48,958 nt of DNA, taken from contig NZ_JAHBYG010000032.1 of the NCBI RefSeq assembly GCF_019636075.1, positions 1 through 48,958 of the forward strand, read 5' to 3'. Each line of letters opens with the position of its first letter. The first letter of the stretch is position 1. The stretch is from Ferrovibrio sp. (GTDB lineage Bacteria > Pseudomonadota > Alphaproteobacteria > Ferrovibrionales > Ferrovibrionaceae). A program made the position numbers and the translations under genes. Of the stretch, positions 15,882 through 25,134 are shown piece after piece. Below the pieces are notes generated by a model. That model saw nothing but the letters and a program-made list of their open reading frames with translations, was not told the DNA's origin and did not search any database.

Positions 15882-16436
15882 ATGACCCTTGGCAACCTAG
15901 TCCTTTCTCTGATTCCGGTAATCGGCCTGTTTTTCCTGGTCGGCCTCTCGGCCAACTGGCTTGAACAGATGGCCGAGCAATACGCGCGCCGCGAGTTGAA
16001 ATACGACGAAGAGGTGGAGCGTTTGCGCCTGGCGCAGGAGAAGCTGGCCGAGCGCAGCGCCGAGGTGGATCGTCAGCGCGATCTGAAAGCGGAACGGGAA
16101 CGCACTCTGGCTCAAGTGCAGGCGGAAAGTGCCGCGGCGACAGCCAGCGAAATCCGGCTTTCCGACCCGCGCTCCAACGTGGTTTATGAAATCGGCATTC
16201 CCTCGCCAGGCGCGGTCGGCTGTTATGCCAAAGCGGTGGGCCCGGCCAACACCTATCCTTTCGATGGCAGCGGCTCCACCGGCAGCGGTGTGCATGGCCG
16301 CCGCTATGCGCGCTTTGTTTTGTGGGGCAAAGACAAGGCCACCGCCGAACGCATGGTGAAGCAATGGGCCGGCACGAATGGCCAGATTCTGGCTATCCGC
16401 CCGTTCACCGGCAAGCTCAAGCTCACGGAGTATTAG
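15882..16436 (+). CDS. Membrane-anchored coiled-coil protein of unknown function
   Basis: 184 aa, not recognised. An N-terminal membrane segment (LVLSLIPVIGLFFLVGLSANWL, residues 5-26) is followed by about 65 residues of charged heptad-like helix (EEVERLRLAQEKLAERSAEVDR onward) and a globular C-terminal domain. That domain contains YEIGIPSPGAVGCYAKAVGP and HGRRYARFVLWGKDKATAERM. ATG 15882 is chosen because it opens directly into the membrane segment. The next gene starts two bases after the stop and has the same overall plan, so the two probably form a complex. Confidence 0.7.
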   Translation: MTLGNLVLSLIPVIGLFFLVGLSANWLEQMAEQYARRELKYDEEVERLRLAQEKLAERSAEVDRQRDLKAERERTLAQVQAESAAATASEIRLSDPRSNVVYEIGIPSPGAVGCYAKAVGPANTYPFDGSGSTGSGVHGRRYARFVLWGKDKATAERMVKQWAGTNGQILAIRPFTGKLKLTEY

Positions 16437-16438
16437 GC

Positions 16439-16981
16439 GTGACGCTGGGCGATTTCATCGAAACCCTGGTCGTGGCTGCCAATCTCGGCATCTTCCTGCT
16501 GATCGTGCTGACCATATCCGAGCGTCTGCGCGCCGGCTGGAGCACGGTGGAGCGCGAGGTGCAGGAAGTGATCGCCCGCCGCGAATTTACCGAGCATGAC
16601 CGGGTGCGCTTCGATGAATCGGTGGCAGAAGAAAGCAATGCGGTTGCCACCTTGGATGAGCAGATCGGCCGCGCGCAGGACGAACTGCAAGCCATCAACA
16701 AGCGGCATGCGGAAGTGGATTTGCCCTTCATCTACACCGCAAGCCCGATGGAAGGCATCGATCCGCGCTTTCCGTCCTGGCGTTTGCTGGCGCATAACCC
16801 GCAACTTGGCCAGCGCTCGATGCAGCTTTCGGAAACGGCCTTCCAGTGGAATGAAGGTCGGTTCTACGAAATTCCCGCCCCCAACCATGTGGTGGCGCGC
16901 TCGATACTGGAGCGCATGCTGCCGGCCAATGAAGGCTTCTTCGTGCGGGTGATGGACGACGAACGTTCGGGCGTGGCCTGA
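16439..16981 (+). CDS. Second membrane-anchored coiled-coil protein
   Basis: 180 aa, not recognised. GTG 16439 is the likely start, two bases after the previous stop. It begins VTLGDFIETL, echoing MTLGNLVLSL of its neighbour. A membrane helix (VVAANLGIFLLIVLTI) and a coiled coil (about residues 35-95) follow. A C-terminal domain (RFPSWRLLAHNPQLGQRS to GFFVRVMDDERSGVA) ends the protein. Same domain plan and similar opening suggest an old duplication. The partner relation is inferred from adjacency. Confidence 0.68.
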   Translation: MTLGDFIETLVVAANLGIFLLIVLTISERLRAGWSTVEREVQEVIARREFTEHDRVRFDESVAEESNAVATLDEQIGRAQDELQAINKRHAEVDLPFIYTASPMEGIDPRFPSWRLLAHNPQLGQRSMQLSETAFQWNEGRFYEIPAPNHVVARSILERMLPANEGFFVRVMDDERSGVA

Positions 16982-17161
16982 TCGCTTAGCCGGCAAAAGC
17001 CTGGCTGTTGCCACCTGCCGCGGCATAAAAACGCCATTACTGGAAAATAATGTTTCAGCTTTTGCTATCTCGGCTATAGAGCCGGAGATTGCGGCGGCCT
17101 TTTCCATACTGATTCCGCAATCAATATTTCCGGCCCGCCTGGGGCTGTTGTGGGAGGCAGT

Positions 17162-19633
17162 ATGCGTATCTCATTTTCGGTGTTTTCGCTTGTCGGCTCC
17201 GCGCTTGTATTGGCTCTGCTGGTGATTTCCTCGGGCGTCGGCTGGAAATCGGCGGATGAGCAGACCCAGGTTTTCGAGAATGCCTTCTCGCAGCATGTCA
17301 CGCCTACGGTAGAGCTGAAGAAGGTAGCCGATGCCTATGCGGTGGATATTGTCGATGCCGCCCACAAGGCGCGTAACGGCAATCAACCTTTTGCCGATAG
17401 CCTGGCTTCGGTGGAAAAGGCTGCGGGAGTTATCGCAGCCACCTGGCCGAATATCCGCGCCAAAGCCACCGATGCCAAGGTGAAGGCCAGCGTGGATAAA
17501 GTCGAAAGCCTGTTCGCACCCGCCGATGCGATGACCGGCCGTTTGCGTGCCTGCCTGCGCGAACAGGACCGCGCCTGCCTGGATCATGTCGTCACGCAAC
17601 TGCTTTACCAGACCATAGATCCGGTTTCCGGTGCGGTGTCGGATCTGATCGACATGCATATGGCCGAAATCGGCGAGCATATGAGTGAAAGCGTGGCGCT
17701 GGATAAGCATGCCCAGGTGGTGTTCGCCAGCATGCTGGCCATGGCCGTGTTGTTCACGCTGCTGCTGCAACTGGGCTATTTCCGTTATGTCACCCGGCCG
17801 CTGGCGGCCTTCACGGATTCTGTGCAGCAATTGGCGGATGGCAATATCCGGGTGCAGCCGCCCAAGGATGGGCTGATCCGCGATATCAACCGGCTGGGCG
17901 CGCTGTTCGGCGATATCGCCGGCAATTTCCGCCATGCGGCAGTGCTGACCGCTGCGTTGAGCAACAGCAGCGCCAACATCATCATCGCCGATGGCCAGCG
18001 GAAGATCGTGTTCGTCAACGATGCTTTCCGCCGGTTGTTCGCCGGCCTGGGCGCCGGTCTGCAGCAGCGCTATCCTGGGTTCGATACCGACAAGCTGATC
18101 GGCCGCTCGATCGACGATTTCCACAAGGATGCCCGCATGCAGGCCGATCTGATCGACCGCCTGGCCGCGCCGCACAAGGCATCGCTGCAATTGGCCGGCC
18201 ATGATTTCCGTTTGACGGCAGCGCCGGTCGTCTCGCGGGAGGGCGAACGTCTCGGCACGGTGCTGGAATGGCAGGACGTGACCGCGCAGATCAAGGCCGA
18301 GAACGAGGTGCGCGACCTGGTGCAGGCCGCCAATCGCGGCGACCTGACCTATCGTATCGACCTTGCCGGCAAGGAAGGGTTTTTCCGCGATCTCGCCGCT
18401 GGCATGAACCAGATGGTAGGCATGGTGGAAAAGGCGCTGCATGAAGCCGCCGAGGTTATTCATACCCTGGCCGATGGCCAGTTGGATCGTCGCATCGGTT
18501 ATGAATACAGCGGCATTTTCGGCAAGGTGCGCGACGATGTGAATGCCACCATGGAAACGCTGAGCGGTTTTTCCAACCGTTTGATCGATAGCGTGGAGGT
18601 GGTGCGCGCCGCTTCGCAGGATATCACATCGGGCAGCGAGGATCTGGCTTCGCGCACGGAAAGTCAGGCGGCCCAGCTTGAGCAATCGGTTGCCTCGATG
18701 CATGAAGTGACCCAGACCGTGCGACAGAATGCCGAGAATGCCACCATGGCCGATCGCCTCACCGTTGCCGCGCGCGATACCGCCAGCAAAGGCGGCTTGG
18801 TGATGCAGCAGGCTGTTTCGGCAATGGAGCGCATCGAAAGCAGTTCGGCGCGGATAGCCGACATCATGGCGCTGATCGACGAGATCGCCTTCCAGACCAA
18901 TCTGCTGGCGCTCAATGCCAGCGTGGAAGCCGCGCGGGCCGGCGAGGCCGGCAAGGGCTTTGCCGTGGTGGCGCAGGAAGTGCGTGCCCTGGCGCAGCGT
19001 TCGGCCAACGCCTCGAAGGAAATCAAAACGCTGATCGCTGAATCCGGCGGCCATGTGCGCGAGGGCGCCAAGCTGGTGCAGCAGACCGGCGCCAGCCTGG
19101 CCGATATCGTCGAGGCCGTGAAGAAAGTGTCGGAGATCGTCGGCGAAATCGCCGGGGCCAGCAGCGAGCAGGCCACGGCGCTTACCGAGGTGAACACCGC
19201 TTTCAACGCGATGGATACCATGACCCAGCAGAATGCTGCCTTGGTGGAAGAAACCCATGCCGCCACGCAGTCGCTGTCCAATCAGGCGCAGTTGCTGGCC
19301 GAACTGGTAGGGTTCTTCAAGAGCCGCAGCAATGCCGAACGGCGCCGCGACCTGCGCTACGATACCGGCACCGGCGATTGTGTGCTGATCGACAATCACC
19401 GCTATCCGCTGCGCAACTGGAGCAATTACGGCTTGTTCTTCGGCCCGGTGGATATACGCCTGCAGGAAGGCGAAACCCGCAAAGCCAAGGTGCAGGTGCG
19501 CATTGCCGGCCAACTGCGCGAACTGGATGTGAATATCCGCGTGGCGCGCGTCGAGGAAAAGTATATCGGTGTTTCCTACACCACCAGCGACGAACGCACG
19601 CGAGCGGATATCGCGCGGCATTTCAGCCGCTAG
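17162..19633 (+). CDS. Methyl-accepting chemotaxis protein with PAS and PilZ domains
   Basis: 823-aa receptor. Order: TM helix (about 6-27), periplasmic four-helix-like sensor (30-180), TM helix (185-207), HAMP (208-258), PAS (about 260-375, NIIIADGQRKIVFVNDAF), a second HAMP-like stretch, then the signalling domain with the invariant hairpin IDEIAFQTNLLALNASVEAA and AGKGFAVVAQEVRALAQRSA. The last 95 residues form a PilZ domain: RRRDLR matches RxxxR and NWSNYGLFF matches the (D/N)xSxxG motif that binds cyclic di-GMP. ATG 17162 follows GGGAGG, so it is preferred to the upstream GTG at 17150. This architecture allows c-di-GMP to tune chemotaxis output directly. Confidence 0.93.
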   Translation: MRISFSVFSLVGSALVLALLVISSGVGWKSADEQTQVFENAFSQHVTPTVELKKVADAYAVDIVDAAHKARNGNQPFADSLASVEKAAGVIAATWPNIRAKATDAKVKASVDKVESLFAPADAMTGRLRACLREQDRACLDHVVTQLLYQTIDPVSGAVSDLIDMHMAEIGEHMSESVALDKHAQVVFASMLAMAVLFTLLLQLGYFRYVTRPLAAFTDSVQQLADGNIRVQPPKDGLIRDINRLGALFGDIAGNFRHAAVLTAALSNSSANIIIADGQRKIVFVNDAFRRLFAGLGAGLQQRYPGFDTDKLIGRSIDDFHKDARMQADLIDRLAAPHKASLQLAGHDFRLTAAPVVSREGERLGTVLEWQDVTAQIKAENEVRDLVQAANRGDLTYRIDLAGKEGFFRDLAAGMNQMVGMVEKALHEAAEVIHTLADGQLDRRIGYEYSGIFGKVRDDVNATMETLSGFSNRLIDSVEVVRAASQDITSGSEDLASRTESQAAQLEQSVASMHEVTQTVRQNAENATMADRLTVAARDTASKGGLVMQQAVSAMERIESSSARIADIMALIDEIAFQTNLLALNASVEAARAGEAGKGFAVVAQEVRALAQRSANASKEIKTLIAESGGHVREGAKLVQQTGASLADIVEAVKKVSEIVGEIAGASSEQATALTEVNTAFNAMDTMTQQNAALVEETHAATQSLSNQAQLLAELVGFFKSRSNAERRRDLRYDTGTGDCVLIDNHRYPLRNWSNYGLFFGPVDIRLQEGETRKAKVQVRIAGQLRELDVNIRVARVEEKYIGVSYTTSDERTRADIARHFSR

Positions 19634-19656
19634 GCTTTGGCGTTAGGCTTTTGGCG

Positions 19657-20193
19657 CTAGACGGCTTCCACCGAGCCGTCCAGCGCCATCAGCAGGGTTT
19701 CCACCTTCAGGGCAGCATGGCGCGCGGCAATCGCATCGCGCAGTTTGTGCAGCGTAGCGGCATGCAGGCGGGTTTCCTCGGCGCGGTTTTCCGCATGGGC
19801 CGCGCCATGCGCCAGCTTGTAGGCGCCGCAATCACGGTGATCCAGGATGATCACGCTGTTGATGGCGTGCAGCTTGATGGCCACATCAACATGGTCCCAG
19901 AAAGTTTGCGCCCAGGCTGGGTAATCGGCCATGAACACACCCAGTGAGGCGCCGGCCAGAATCACATGATCGTATTTTTCGGCCATGCCACGCCCGGCCA
20001 TATAGCGCGCAACATCGTCGGTCAGCCGGTAATCCATGCAGGTGAGCAGCAGGGCCTCGGTGCCATGGGCACTGGCTGGTGCGCTATGGGCACTGGCTGG
20101 TGCGCCATGCAGCAGGCCCCAACCTGCCAGCCCGGCGCCGACCTGCACCAGAAACCGGCGACGCGGCCAATGCGACGAATTGCAGCAGGTCAT
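19657..20193 (-). CDS. Tat-exported beta-carbonic-anhydrase-like protein
   Basis: 178 aa. A twin-arginine signal (WPRRRFLVQVGAGLAGWGLL) is followed by a short beta-type carbonic anhydrase domain. Zinc ligands are present: Cys-x-Asp-x-Arg in LLTCMDYRLTDD and His-x-x-Cys in LDHRDCGAYKL. The family interconverts CO2 and bicarbonate, but this short branch is often only annotated as CA-like, and activity is unproven. The linker after the signal is made of a 7-residue tandem repeat (APASAHS/APASAHG). Divergent from dsbD. Confidence 0.82.
   Translation of the reverse strand: MTCCNSSHWPRRRFLVQVGAGLAGWGLLHGAPASAHSAPASAHGTEALLLTCMDYRLTDDVARYMAGRGMAEKYDHVILAGASLGVFMADYPAWAQTFWDHVDVAIKLHAINSVIILDHRDCGAYKLAHGAAHAENRAEETRLHAATLHKLRDAIAARHAALKVETLLMALDGSVEAV
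20065..20106 (-). repeat. 21-bp tandem repeat inside the carbonic-anhydrase-like gene
   Basis: Two 21-bp copies differing at the last base encode the APASAHx heptad between the Tat signal and the zinc domain. Being in frame, copy-number change would alter only linker length. Confidence 0.85.
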
Positions 20194-20310
20194 TCAAAAT
20201 TCCCCATTTTCCACCAGCGTAATCTGGTGAAGCCGATCAATCCAGCGTGAAGGTGGCAATCCGGCCTTAAGCGGGGTTGACCTGCGCGGGGCAGGGTTTA
20301 CCTTGCCGGC

Positions 20311-22494
20311 ATGCGTAAGCTTCCCCGTATCGCCTTGTTTTTGCTGCCCTGCCTGCTGGGCTTGGCTGGTCATCCGGCCGAGGCGGCGGAGCCGTTTCGC
20401 AGCAAATACAGCGAAGCCGCCTTGGTGGCCGAGCGCAGCGCCATCGCGCCGGGCGAGACGGTCCAGCTTGGCTTGCGGCTGAAGCATATCGCCGGCTGGC
20501 ATTCCTATTGGCGCAATCCCGGCGATTCAGGTTTGCCCACGGAAATCGAGTGGAGCCTGCCCGAAGGCTGGAAGGCGGGGGATATCCAATGGCCCGCGCC
20601 CTATCGCATGCCTATCGAAGGCCTGGTGAATTACGGTTTCAAGGACGAATTCGTGCTGCCGGTGGCGATCACCGCGCCAGCCGATGCCAAGCCGGGTGAA
20701 AGCATCACGCTGAATGCCAATGCCACCTGGCTGGTCTGCGAAAAGATCTGCGTGCCGGAAGAGGCGGAACTCAGCCTGACGCTTCCCGTGGCCGCAGCCA
20801 GCGCGCCGGCCGATCCGCGGTATGGCCGGTTATTCTCGGCAGCCAGCCTGGCCCAGCCCAAGCCCAGCCCATGGCAGGCCACGCTGGGCGGTGACGATGC
20901 CAAACTCAAGCTGCATGTGGCGGCAACCGGCTTGCAGGCCGATCGTCTGGCCGAAGCCTATTTCTTTCCCTATGACGGCAATGCCCTCAATCATGCGGCG
21001 TTGCAGCCGCTGAGCGTGGGTGCCGAAGGGCTGCAATTGGCGCTGAAACGCGGCATCGATGCGGGCAAACCGGTGGCGCCGCTGGAAGGCGTGCTGGTGC
21101 TGGCGGAAAAGCTGGATGGCGGGCTGGTGGCGCGCCAGGCGTTTGAACTGCGCGCCACGCCCGGTGTGGTGCCAACGATGGCCGCAGCCAGCATCGGCGG
21201 TATTGCACCGGCCATGCCGGGCGGCGATGTTGACGTGATAGAGGCCATGCTGCTGGCATTGCTGGGTGGCCTGATCCTGAATGTGATGCCCTGCGTGTTT
21301 CCGGTGCTGTTCATGAAGGCCCTGGCCTTTGCGCGGTTGGGCAATGCGCATCGTGCCGAAGTGCGGCGCGAGGGCCTGGCCTACACCGCCGGCGTGCTGG
21401 CCACCTTTGCGCTGCTGGCCGGCCTGCTGATCGTGCTGCGCGATGGCGGCGCGGCGATCGGCTGGGGGTATCAGTTACAGCATCCCGTGGTGGTGCTGTT
21501 GCTGGCTTATCTGATGGCGCTGGTCGGATTCAATCTGATGGGGCTGTTTGAATTGCGCGGCGGCGGCAATATCGGCGCGGCCTTGGCCGGCCGGGGCGGC
21601 AGCACGGGTGCCTTCTTCACCGGTGCGCTGGCCGTGGTGGTGGCCACGCCCTGCACAGCGCCGTTCATGGGGGCGGCTCTGGGCTTTGCGCTCACTGCGC
21701 CAAAGCCGGTGGCCCTGGCGGTATTCCTTTCGCTCGGCCTTGGCCTTGCCTTGCCTTTCCTGCTGTTCAGTCTGGTGCCGGGCTTGGCGCGTTATCTGCC
21801 CAAGCCGGGCGGCTGGATGCAGAGCTTCCGGCAATTCCTGGCCTTCCCGATGTTCGCAACGGCGGCGTGGCTGATCTGGGTGCTGGCGCAACAGACCGGG
21901 CCGGATACCATGCTGGCGGCTTTGCTGGGCGTATTGGCGCTGGGCTTTGCCGTCTGGGGCTGGGGCCGGTTCGGCGAGGGGCGCTGGCGTCCGGTCGGGA
22001 TTGCCCTGGCCGGTATCGGCGTGGTGGCGGCTTTGCTGCTGTTGCGCGTGCCGCTGGCTGGGGCGGATGATGCGGCACCGTCCGCGCGCGATGCTGCATC
22101 GGCCAGCACTACATCGGCTGGCAGCATGCCCGGCGCCAAGGGTTCGGCCATTGCCTGGGACCGCTTCGATGCCGATGGCATCGCCGAGGCGCGGCGCCAG
22201 GGCCGGCCGGTGCTGGTGAACATGACGGCGGCCTGGTGCATCACCTGCCTGGTGAACGAAGGCGCGGCGTTGTCTTCTGCCGGCCTGGCGGCGCAACTGC
22301 AACAGCGCAATGTGCTGCCGATGAAGGGCGATTGGACGCGGCGCGATCCCGCCATCACCCGCTACCTGAACGAATTCGGCCGCTCCGGCGTGCCGCTTTA
22401 TGTGTTGTACCCGGCCGATCCGGCGCGTGCGCCGGTGGTGTTGCCGCAATTGCTCACCGAAGGATTGGTGATCGAAGCCTTGAACAAACTCTGA
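20311..22494 (+). CDS. dsbD: Thiol:disulfide interchange protein DsbD/ScsB type
   Basis: 727-aa inner-membrane electron conduit that passes reducing power from cytoplasmic thioredoxin to the periplasm. Signal peptide (LPRIALFLLPCLLGLAGHPAEA), periplasmic N-terminal domain with CEKICVPEEAEL, then eight predicted membrane helices with the active Cys in NVMPCVFPVLFMKALAFA and VATPCTAPFMGAALGFAL, and a C-terminal thioredoxin domain with AAWCITCLVNE. The N-terminal domain is of the larger ScsB-like type. The next gene is a secreted thioredoxin-fold protein, a plausible client in the same operon. Confidence 0.93.
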   Translation: MRKLPRIALFLLPCLLGLAGHPAEAAEPFRSKYSEAALVAERSAIAPGETVQLGLRLKHIAGWHSYWRNPGDSGLPTEIEWSLPEGWKAGDIQWPAPYRMPIEGLVNYGFKDEFVLPVAITAPADAKPGESITLNANATWLVCEKICVPEEAELSLTLPVAAASAPADPRYGRLFSAASLAQPKPSPWQATLGGDDAKLKLHVAATGLQADRLAEAYFFPYDGNALNHAALQPLSVGAEGLQLALKRGIDAGKPVAPLEGVLVLAEKLDGGLVARQAFELRATPGVVPTMAAASIGGIAPAMPGGDVDVIEAMLLALLGGLILNVMPCVFPVLFMKALAFARLGNAHRAEVRREGLAYTAGVLATFALLAGLLIVLRDGGAAIGWGYQLQHPVVVLLLAYLMALVGFNLMGLFELRGGGNIGAALAGRGGSTGAFFTGALAVVVATPCTAPFMGAALGFALTAPKPVALAVFLSLGLGLALPFLLFSLVPGLARYLPKPGGWMQSFRQFLAFPMFATAAWLIWVLAQQTGPDTMLAALLGVLALGFAVWGWGRFGEGRWRPVGIALAGIGVVAALLLLRVPLAGADDAAPSARDAASASTTSAGSMPGAKGSAIAWDRFDADGIAEARRQGRPVLVNMTAAWCITCLVNEGAALSSAGLAAQLQQRNVLPMKGDWTRRDPAITRYLNEFGRSGVPLYVLYPADPARAPVVLPQLLTEGLVIEALNKL

Positions 22495-22511
22495 TGCGAA
22501 AGGAACCTGCC

Positions 22512-23150
22512 ATGCAGCGTCGCGATATCATGCGTATGTCTCTTGCTTTCGGTGCCGTGCTCAGCGTTTCCGCAATCCTGTCCGGTCCGGGCTTGGCCGA
22601 ACCGCTGGCCAAGGTTGGCGCTGCGGCACCGGATTTCCGCGCCACCGACATGAATGGCAAGAGCGTTGCGCTCTCCGATTTCAAGGGCAAGACCGTGGTG
22701 CTGGAATGGACCAATCACGAATGCCCCTTCGTGCGGAAGCATTACAATTCCGGCAACATGCAGGCGTTGCAGAAGCAGGCCGTGGGCGAGGGCGTGGTAT
22801 GGCTCACGCTGCTGTCGTCAGATAAGGGCGAGCAGGGTTTCGTCACGCCGGAACAGGCGCGCAAGCTGACCGCCGAGCGCAATGCCGCGCCTAGTTACAA
22901 ACTGTTCGATACCGATGGCAAGATCGGCCAGATGTATGGCGCGCAGGTGACGCCGCATATGTATGTGATCGATCCCAGCGGCAAGCTGGCCTATATCGGC
23001 GCCATCGACGACAAGCCCTCCACTCGCCTGGATGATGTGAAGACCGCGCGCAATTATGTGCGCGAGGCATTGGTCGCGGCGAAAGACGGCAAGGTCATGG
23101 ATCCGCCGCTCACGCGCGCCTATGGCTGCACGATCAAATACGCGAGTTGA
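22512..23150 (+). CDS. Secreted thioredoxin/peroxiredoxin-like protein
   Basis: 212 aa with an N-terminal export signal (RRDIMRMSLAFGAVLSVSAIL) and an AhpC/TSA-type thioredoxin fold: VGAAAPDFRATDMNGKSVAL, then EWTNHECPFVRKHYNSGNM with one Cys in the active-site loop and no resolving Cys in CxxC spacing. A second Cys lies near the C-terminus (YGCTIKYAS). This matches the one-Cys PRX_like1 group, function unclear. ATG 22512 has AAGGA at a good distance; an ATG at 22494 overlapping the dsbD stop is less likely. Probably co-transcribed with dsbD, which may keep it reduced. Confidence 0.85.
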   Translation: MQRRDIMRMSLAFGAVLSVSAILSGPGLAEPLAKVGAAAPDFRATDMNGKSVALSDFKGKTVVLEWTNHECPFVRKHYNSGNMQALQKQAVGEGVVWLTLLSSDKGEQGFVTPEQARKLTAERNAAPSYKLFDTDGKIGQMYGAQVTPHMYVIDPSGKLAYIGAIDDKPSTRLDDVKTARNYVREALVAAKDGKVMDPPLTRAYGCTIKYAS

Positions 23151-23188
23151 GCCAAGTCTGCGAATTGATCGGCATAACACCAGTCGTC

Positions 23189-23211
23189 ACCCTCGCACTT
23201 GTTGCGAGGGT
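23189..23211. repeat. REP-like palindrome or terminator
   Basis: Perfect 9-bp stem ACCCTCGCA / TGCGAGGGT with a 5-base loop, in GTCACCCTCGCA...GGGTCCATGC context, between converging genes. This resembles the short intergenic palindromes found in many copies in alphaproteobacterial genomes. It can also end both transcripts. Confidence 0.5.
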
Positions 23212-23227
23212 CCATGCTTGAAGCGCT

Positions 23228-24373
23228 CTAGCCGCGCCGGAATTGCTTGCCCAGAGCCAGATCCTGGCCCTGATAATTCGAGCCGCCGCCCTGGCCGTAA
23301 AGCCGCTCGGGGCGGCTGGCCATGTATTCGTATTGCAGGCGGCCCACCACCTGGCCATGTTCGAGCAGGAAGGGCACATCATGCGAGCGTACTTCCAGTA
23401 CGGCCTTTGATGGCGTGTCGCCCCAGCCGAAGCCGGGATCGAAAAAGCCGGCATAATGCACCCGGAATTCACCCACCGACGTATCGTAGGGCAGCATCTC
23501 GGCGGCGTAATCCGGCGGAATCTTCACGGTTTCCTGGGTGACCAGGATGTAGAAATCCGCCGGATCGAGCACCAGCGGATGATTGGGCCGGCCATGGATC
23601 GGCTCCCAGAAATCCAGCGGATCGTAATGGCCGATCTTTTCCAGGTCGATACGGTCGGCATGCTTGCGGGCGCGGTAACCGATCAGGCCGTTGCGTTGGG
23701 TGCCGATCAGGTCGATGGAGAAGTCGATGCGACCGCCGCGGAAATCCGCCTGCTGGCTGCCGCCTTCGATCAATTCCTTGTTGGCGAATTTCTCGCGCAG
23801 TTCGGCCTGGCCTACGGGTAGCGGATTGCCGCGCTTGAAGCGGATCTGATTCAGCTTCACACCGGGCCGTGCGATCACGCTGAAGGTTTGCGGCGCCACT
23901 TCCAGATAGAGCGGGCCTTTATAGCCGCGTTCGATCCGGTCGAAGGCGCTGGCCTTGTCGGTGATCAGGCGGGTGAAGATATCCAGTCGGCCGGTGGAGC
24001 TTTTGGGATTGGCGGTGGCGGTGATATCCGCCTTCAGGTCCAGCGATTCCTGCAACGGGATCACATAGACGCAGCCTTTTTCCAGCACCGCGCCCTGGCT
24101 CAGGTCGATCTCGTAGGCATCGAGCTGGCGCAGCTTGTCCATCACATTGCCATTGGGGCCGGGCAGGAAGCTGGCGCGCACGCGGTAGGCGATTTTGTCC
24201 AGGCGCAGATCAAGGCTGGCCGGCTGCACCTGTTCGGGCGTGATGTCGTTGATCGCCCGGATATCCTTGGCGCGGATCAATGCATGAATCTGCTGCGCCG
24301 GCAGCACCCCGGTCCGGGTATCCGCCGGGCTGGAGTCTGGCAGCAGCGAGGAGGGCGTCACGGTCTGGTTCAT
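23228..24373 (-). CDS. dcd: dCTP deaminase, long form
   Basis: 381-aa 2'-deoxycytidine 5'-triphosphate deaminase, which makes dUTP as a precursor for thymidylate. The long two-lobed form (about twice E. coli Dcd) is the typical alphaproteobacterial version. Visible motifs are QVQPASLDLRLD in the first lobe, TANPKSSTGRLDIFTRLI, and in the second lobe VGEFRVHYAGFFDPGFGWG and HDVPFLLEHGQVVGRLQYE. The upstream PaiB-like gene ends 45 bases before its start. Confidence 0.93.
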   Translation of the reverse strand: MNQTVTPSSLLPDSSPADTRTGVLPAQQIHALIRAKDIRAINDITPEQVQPASLDLRLDKIAYRVRASFLPGPNGNVMDKLRQLDAYEIDLSQGAVLEKGCVYVIPLQESLDLKADITATANPKSSTGRLDIFTRLITDKASAFDRIERGYKGPLYLEVAPQTFSVIARPGVKLNQIRFKRGNPLPVGQAELREKFANKELIEGGSQQADFRGGRIDFSIDLIGTQRNGLIGYRARKHADRIDLEKIGHYDPLDFWEPIHGRPNHPLVLDPADFYILVTQETVKIPPDYAAEMLPYDTSVGEFRVHYAGFFDPGFGWGDTPSKAVLEVRSHDVPFLLEHGQVVGRLQYEYMASRPERLYGQGGGSNYQGQDLALGKQFRRG

Positions 24374-24418
24374 CGGCCCGCACTATGGCGGAAATGCCGG
24401 TTTTTTCAATGGCTGCCA

Positions 24419-25045
24419 TCATGCCATGGGCGAGGCTTGCTCCATGGCATCCGCCAGATCGTCCGCGCCTTGCCCGCGCAGGCCCGCCACACTGCCCGCG
24501 ATATCGGCGGGCTGGCGGTTTTGCCCCAATTTCCACTTGCCTTGCAGGCCGGTGATTTCCAGTTCGAAGCCGATGATTCCGCGCAACATGCCGGCAATGA
24601 AATCGGCCGGTGCATCGCTCACCGCCCAGGGCTGGGCCTGACCGGCCTCGTGGCGCTCGGTCAGGTCGTGCACCAGGCCGAGCAGTTCCGCGCCATCCTC
24701 GATCCAGCGCAGGCGGCCGCTGGCATGCACGGCGATGTAGTTCCAGGTCGGCACCACTTTGCCATGCTCGCGCTTGCTGGCATACCAGCCCGGCGAGATA
24801 TAGCCCTCCGGCCCCAGGAAGATCGCCAAAGCCTGATCCGGCTTTTGCCGTGCCTGCGGATTGGCTCGCGCCAGATGGCCGCGCAGCACGCCATGGGCGC
24901 CCCGTGCGGCATCCAGCAGCAGCGGCACATGGCTGGCCAGCATGCCATCGGCGCCATGGCTTACCAATGTGGCTAAGGCGATTGTATCCATCGCGGCATG
25001 CAGGGCGGCCGGATCGGATTGCAGGAAATGCGGCGGAACATACAT
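24419..25045 (-). CDS. PaiB-type FMN-binding protein
   Basis: 208-aa protein of the PaiB/FMN-binding negative transcriptional regulator family. Opens with MYVPPHF and shows ATLVSHGADGMLASHVPLLL, SPGWYASKREHGKVVPTWNY and the FELEITGLQGKWKLGQNR block that all members share. In Bacillus, PaiB represses sporulation and protease genes, but in proteobacteria the role is unknown, and the flavin split-barrel fold suggests an enzyme. Located between the copper cluster and dcd. Confidence 0.9.
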   Translation of the reverse strand: MYVPPHFLQSDPAALHAAMDTIALATLVSHGADGMLASHVPLLLDAARGAHGVLRGHLARANPQARQKPDQALAIFLGPEGYISPGWYASKREHGKVVPTWNYIAVHASGRLRWIEDGAELLGLVHDLTERHEAGQAQPWAVSDAPADFIAGMLRGIIGFELEITGLQGKWKLGQNRQPADIAGSVAGLRGQGADDLADAMEQASPMA

Positions 25046-25134
25046 GGCTGGGCCTCCCGGTCAGGCCGCCACCATGGCGGATTCCGCACCCATCGACCAG
25101 CGCCATTCAGGCACCGGTCGATGGTGCCAGTTTG

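Noticed and set aside
17171..19621. 816-codon minus-strand open frame across the MCP gene
   Set aside because: Antisense shadow: rich in His, Gln and Arg, without domain motifs; the plus strand encodes a clear receptor.
25091..25128. Overlapping inverted repeats after the CusF-like gene (CATCGACC/GGTCGATG and GGCACC/GGTGCC)
   Set aside because: Short stems, no U-tract; not convincing as a terminator.
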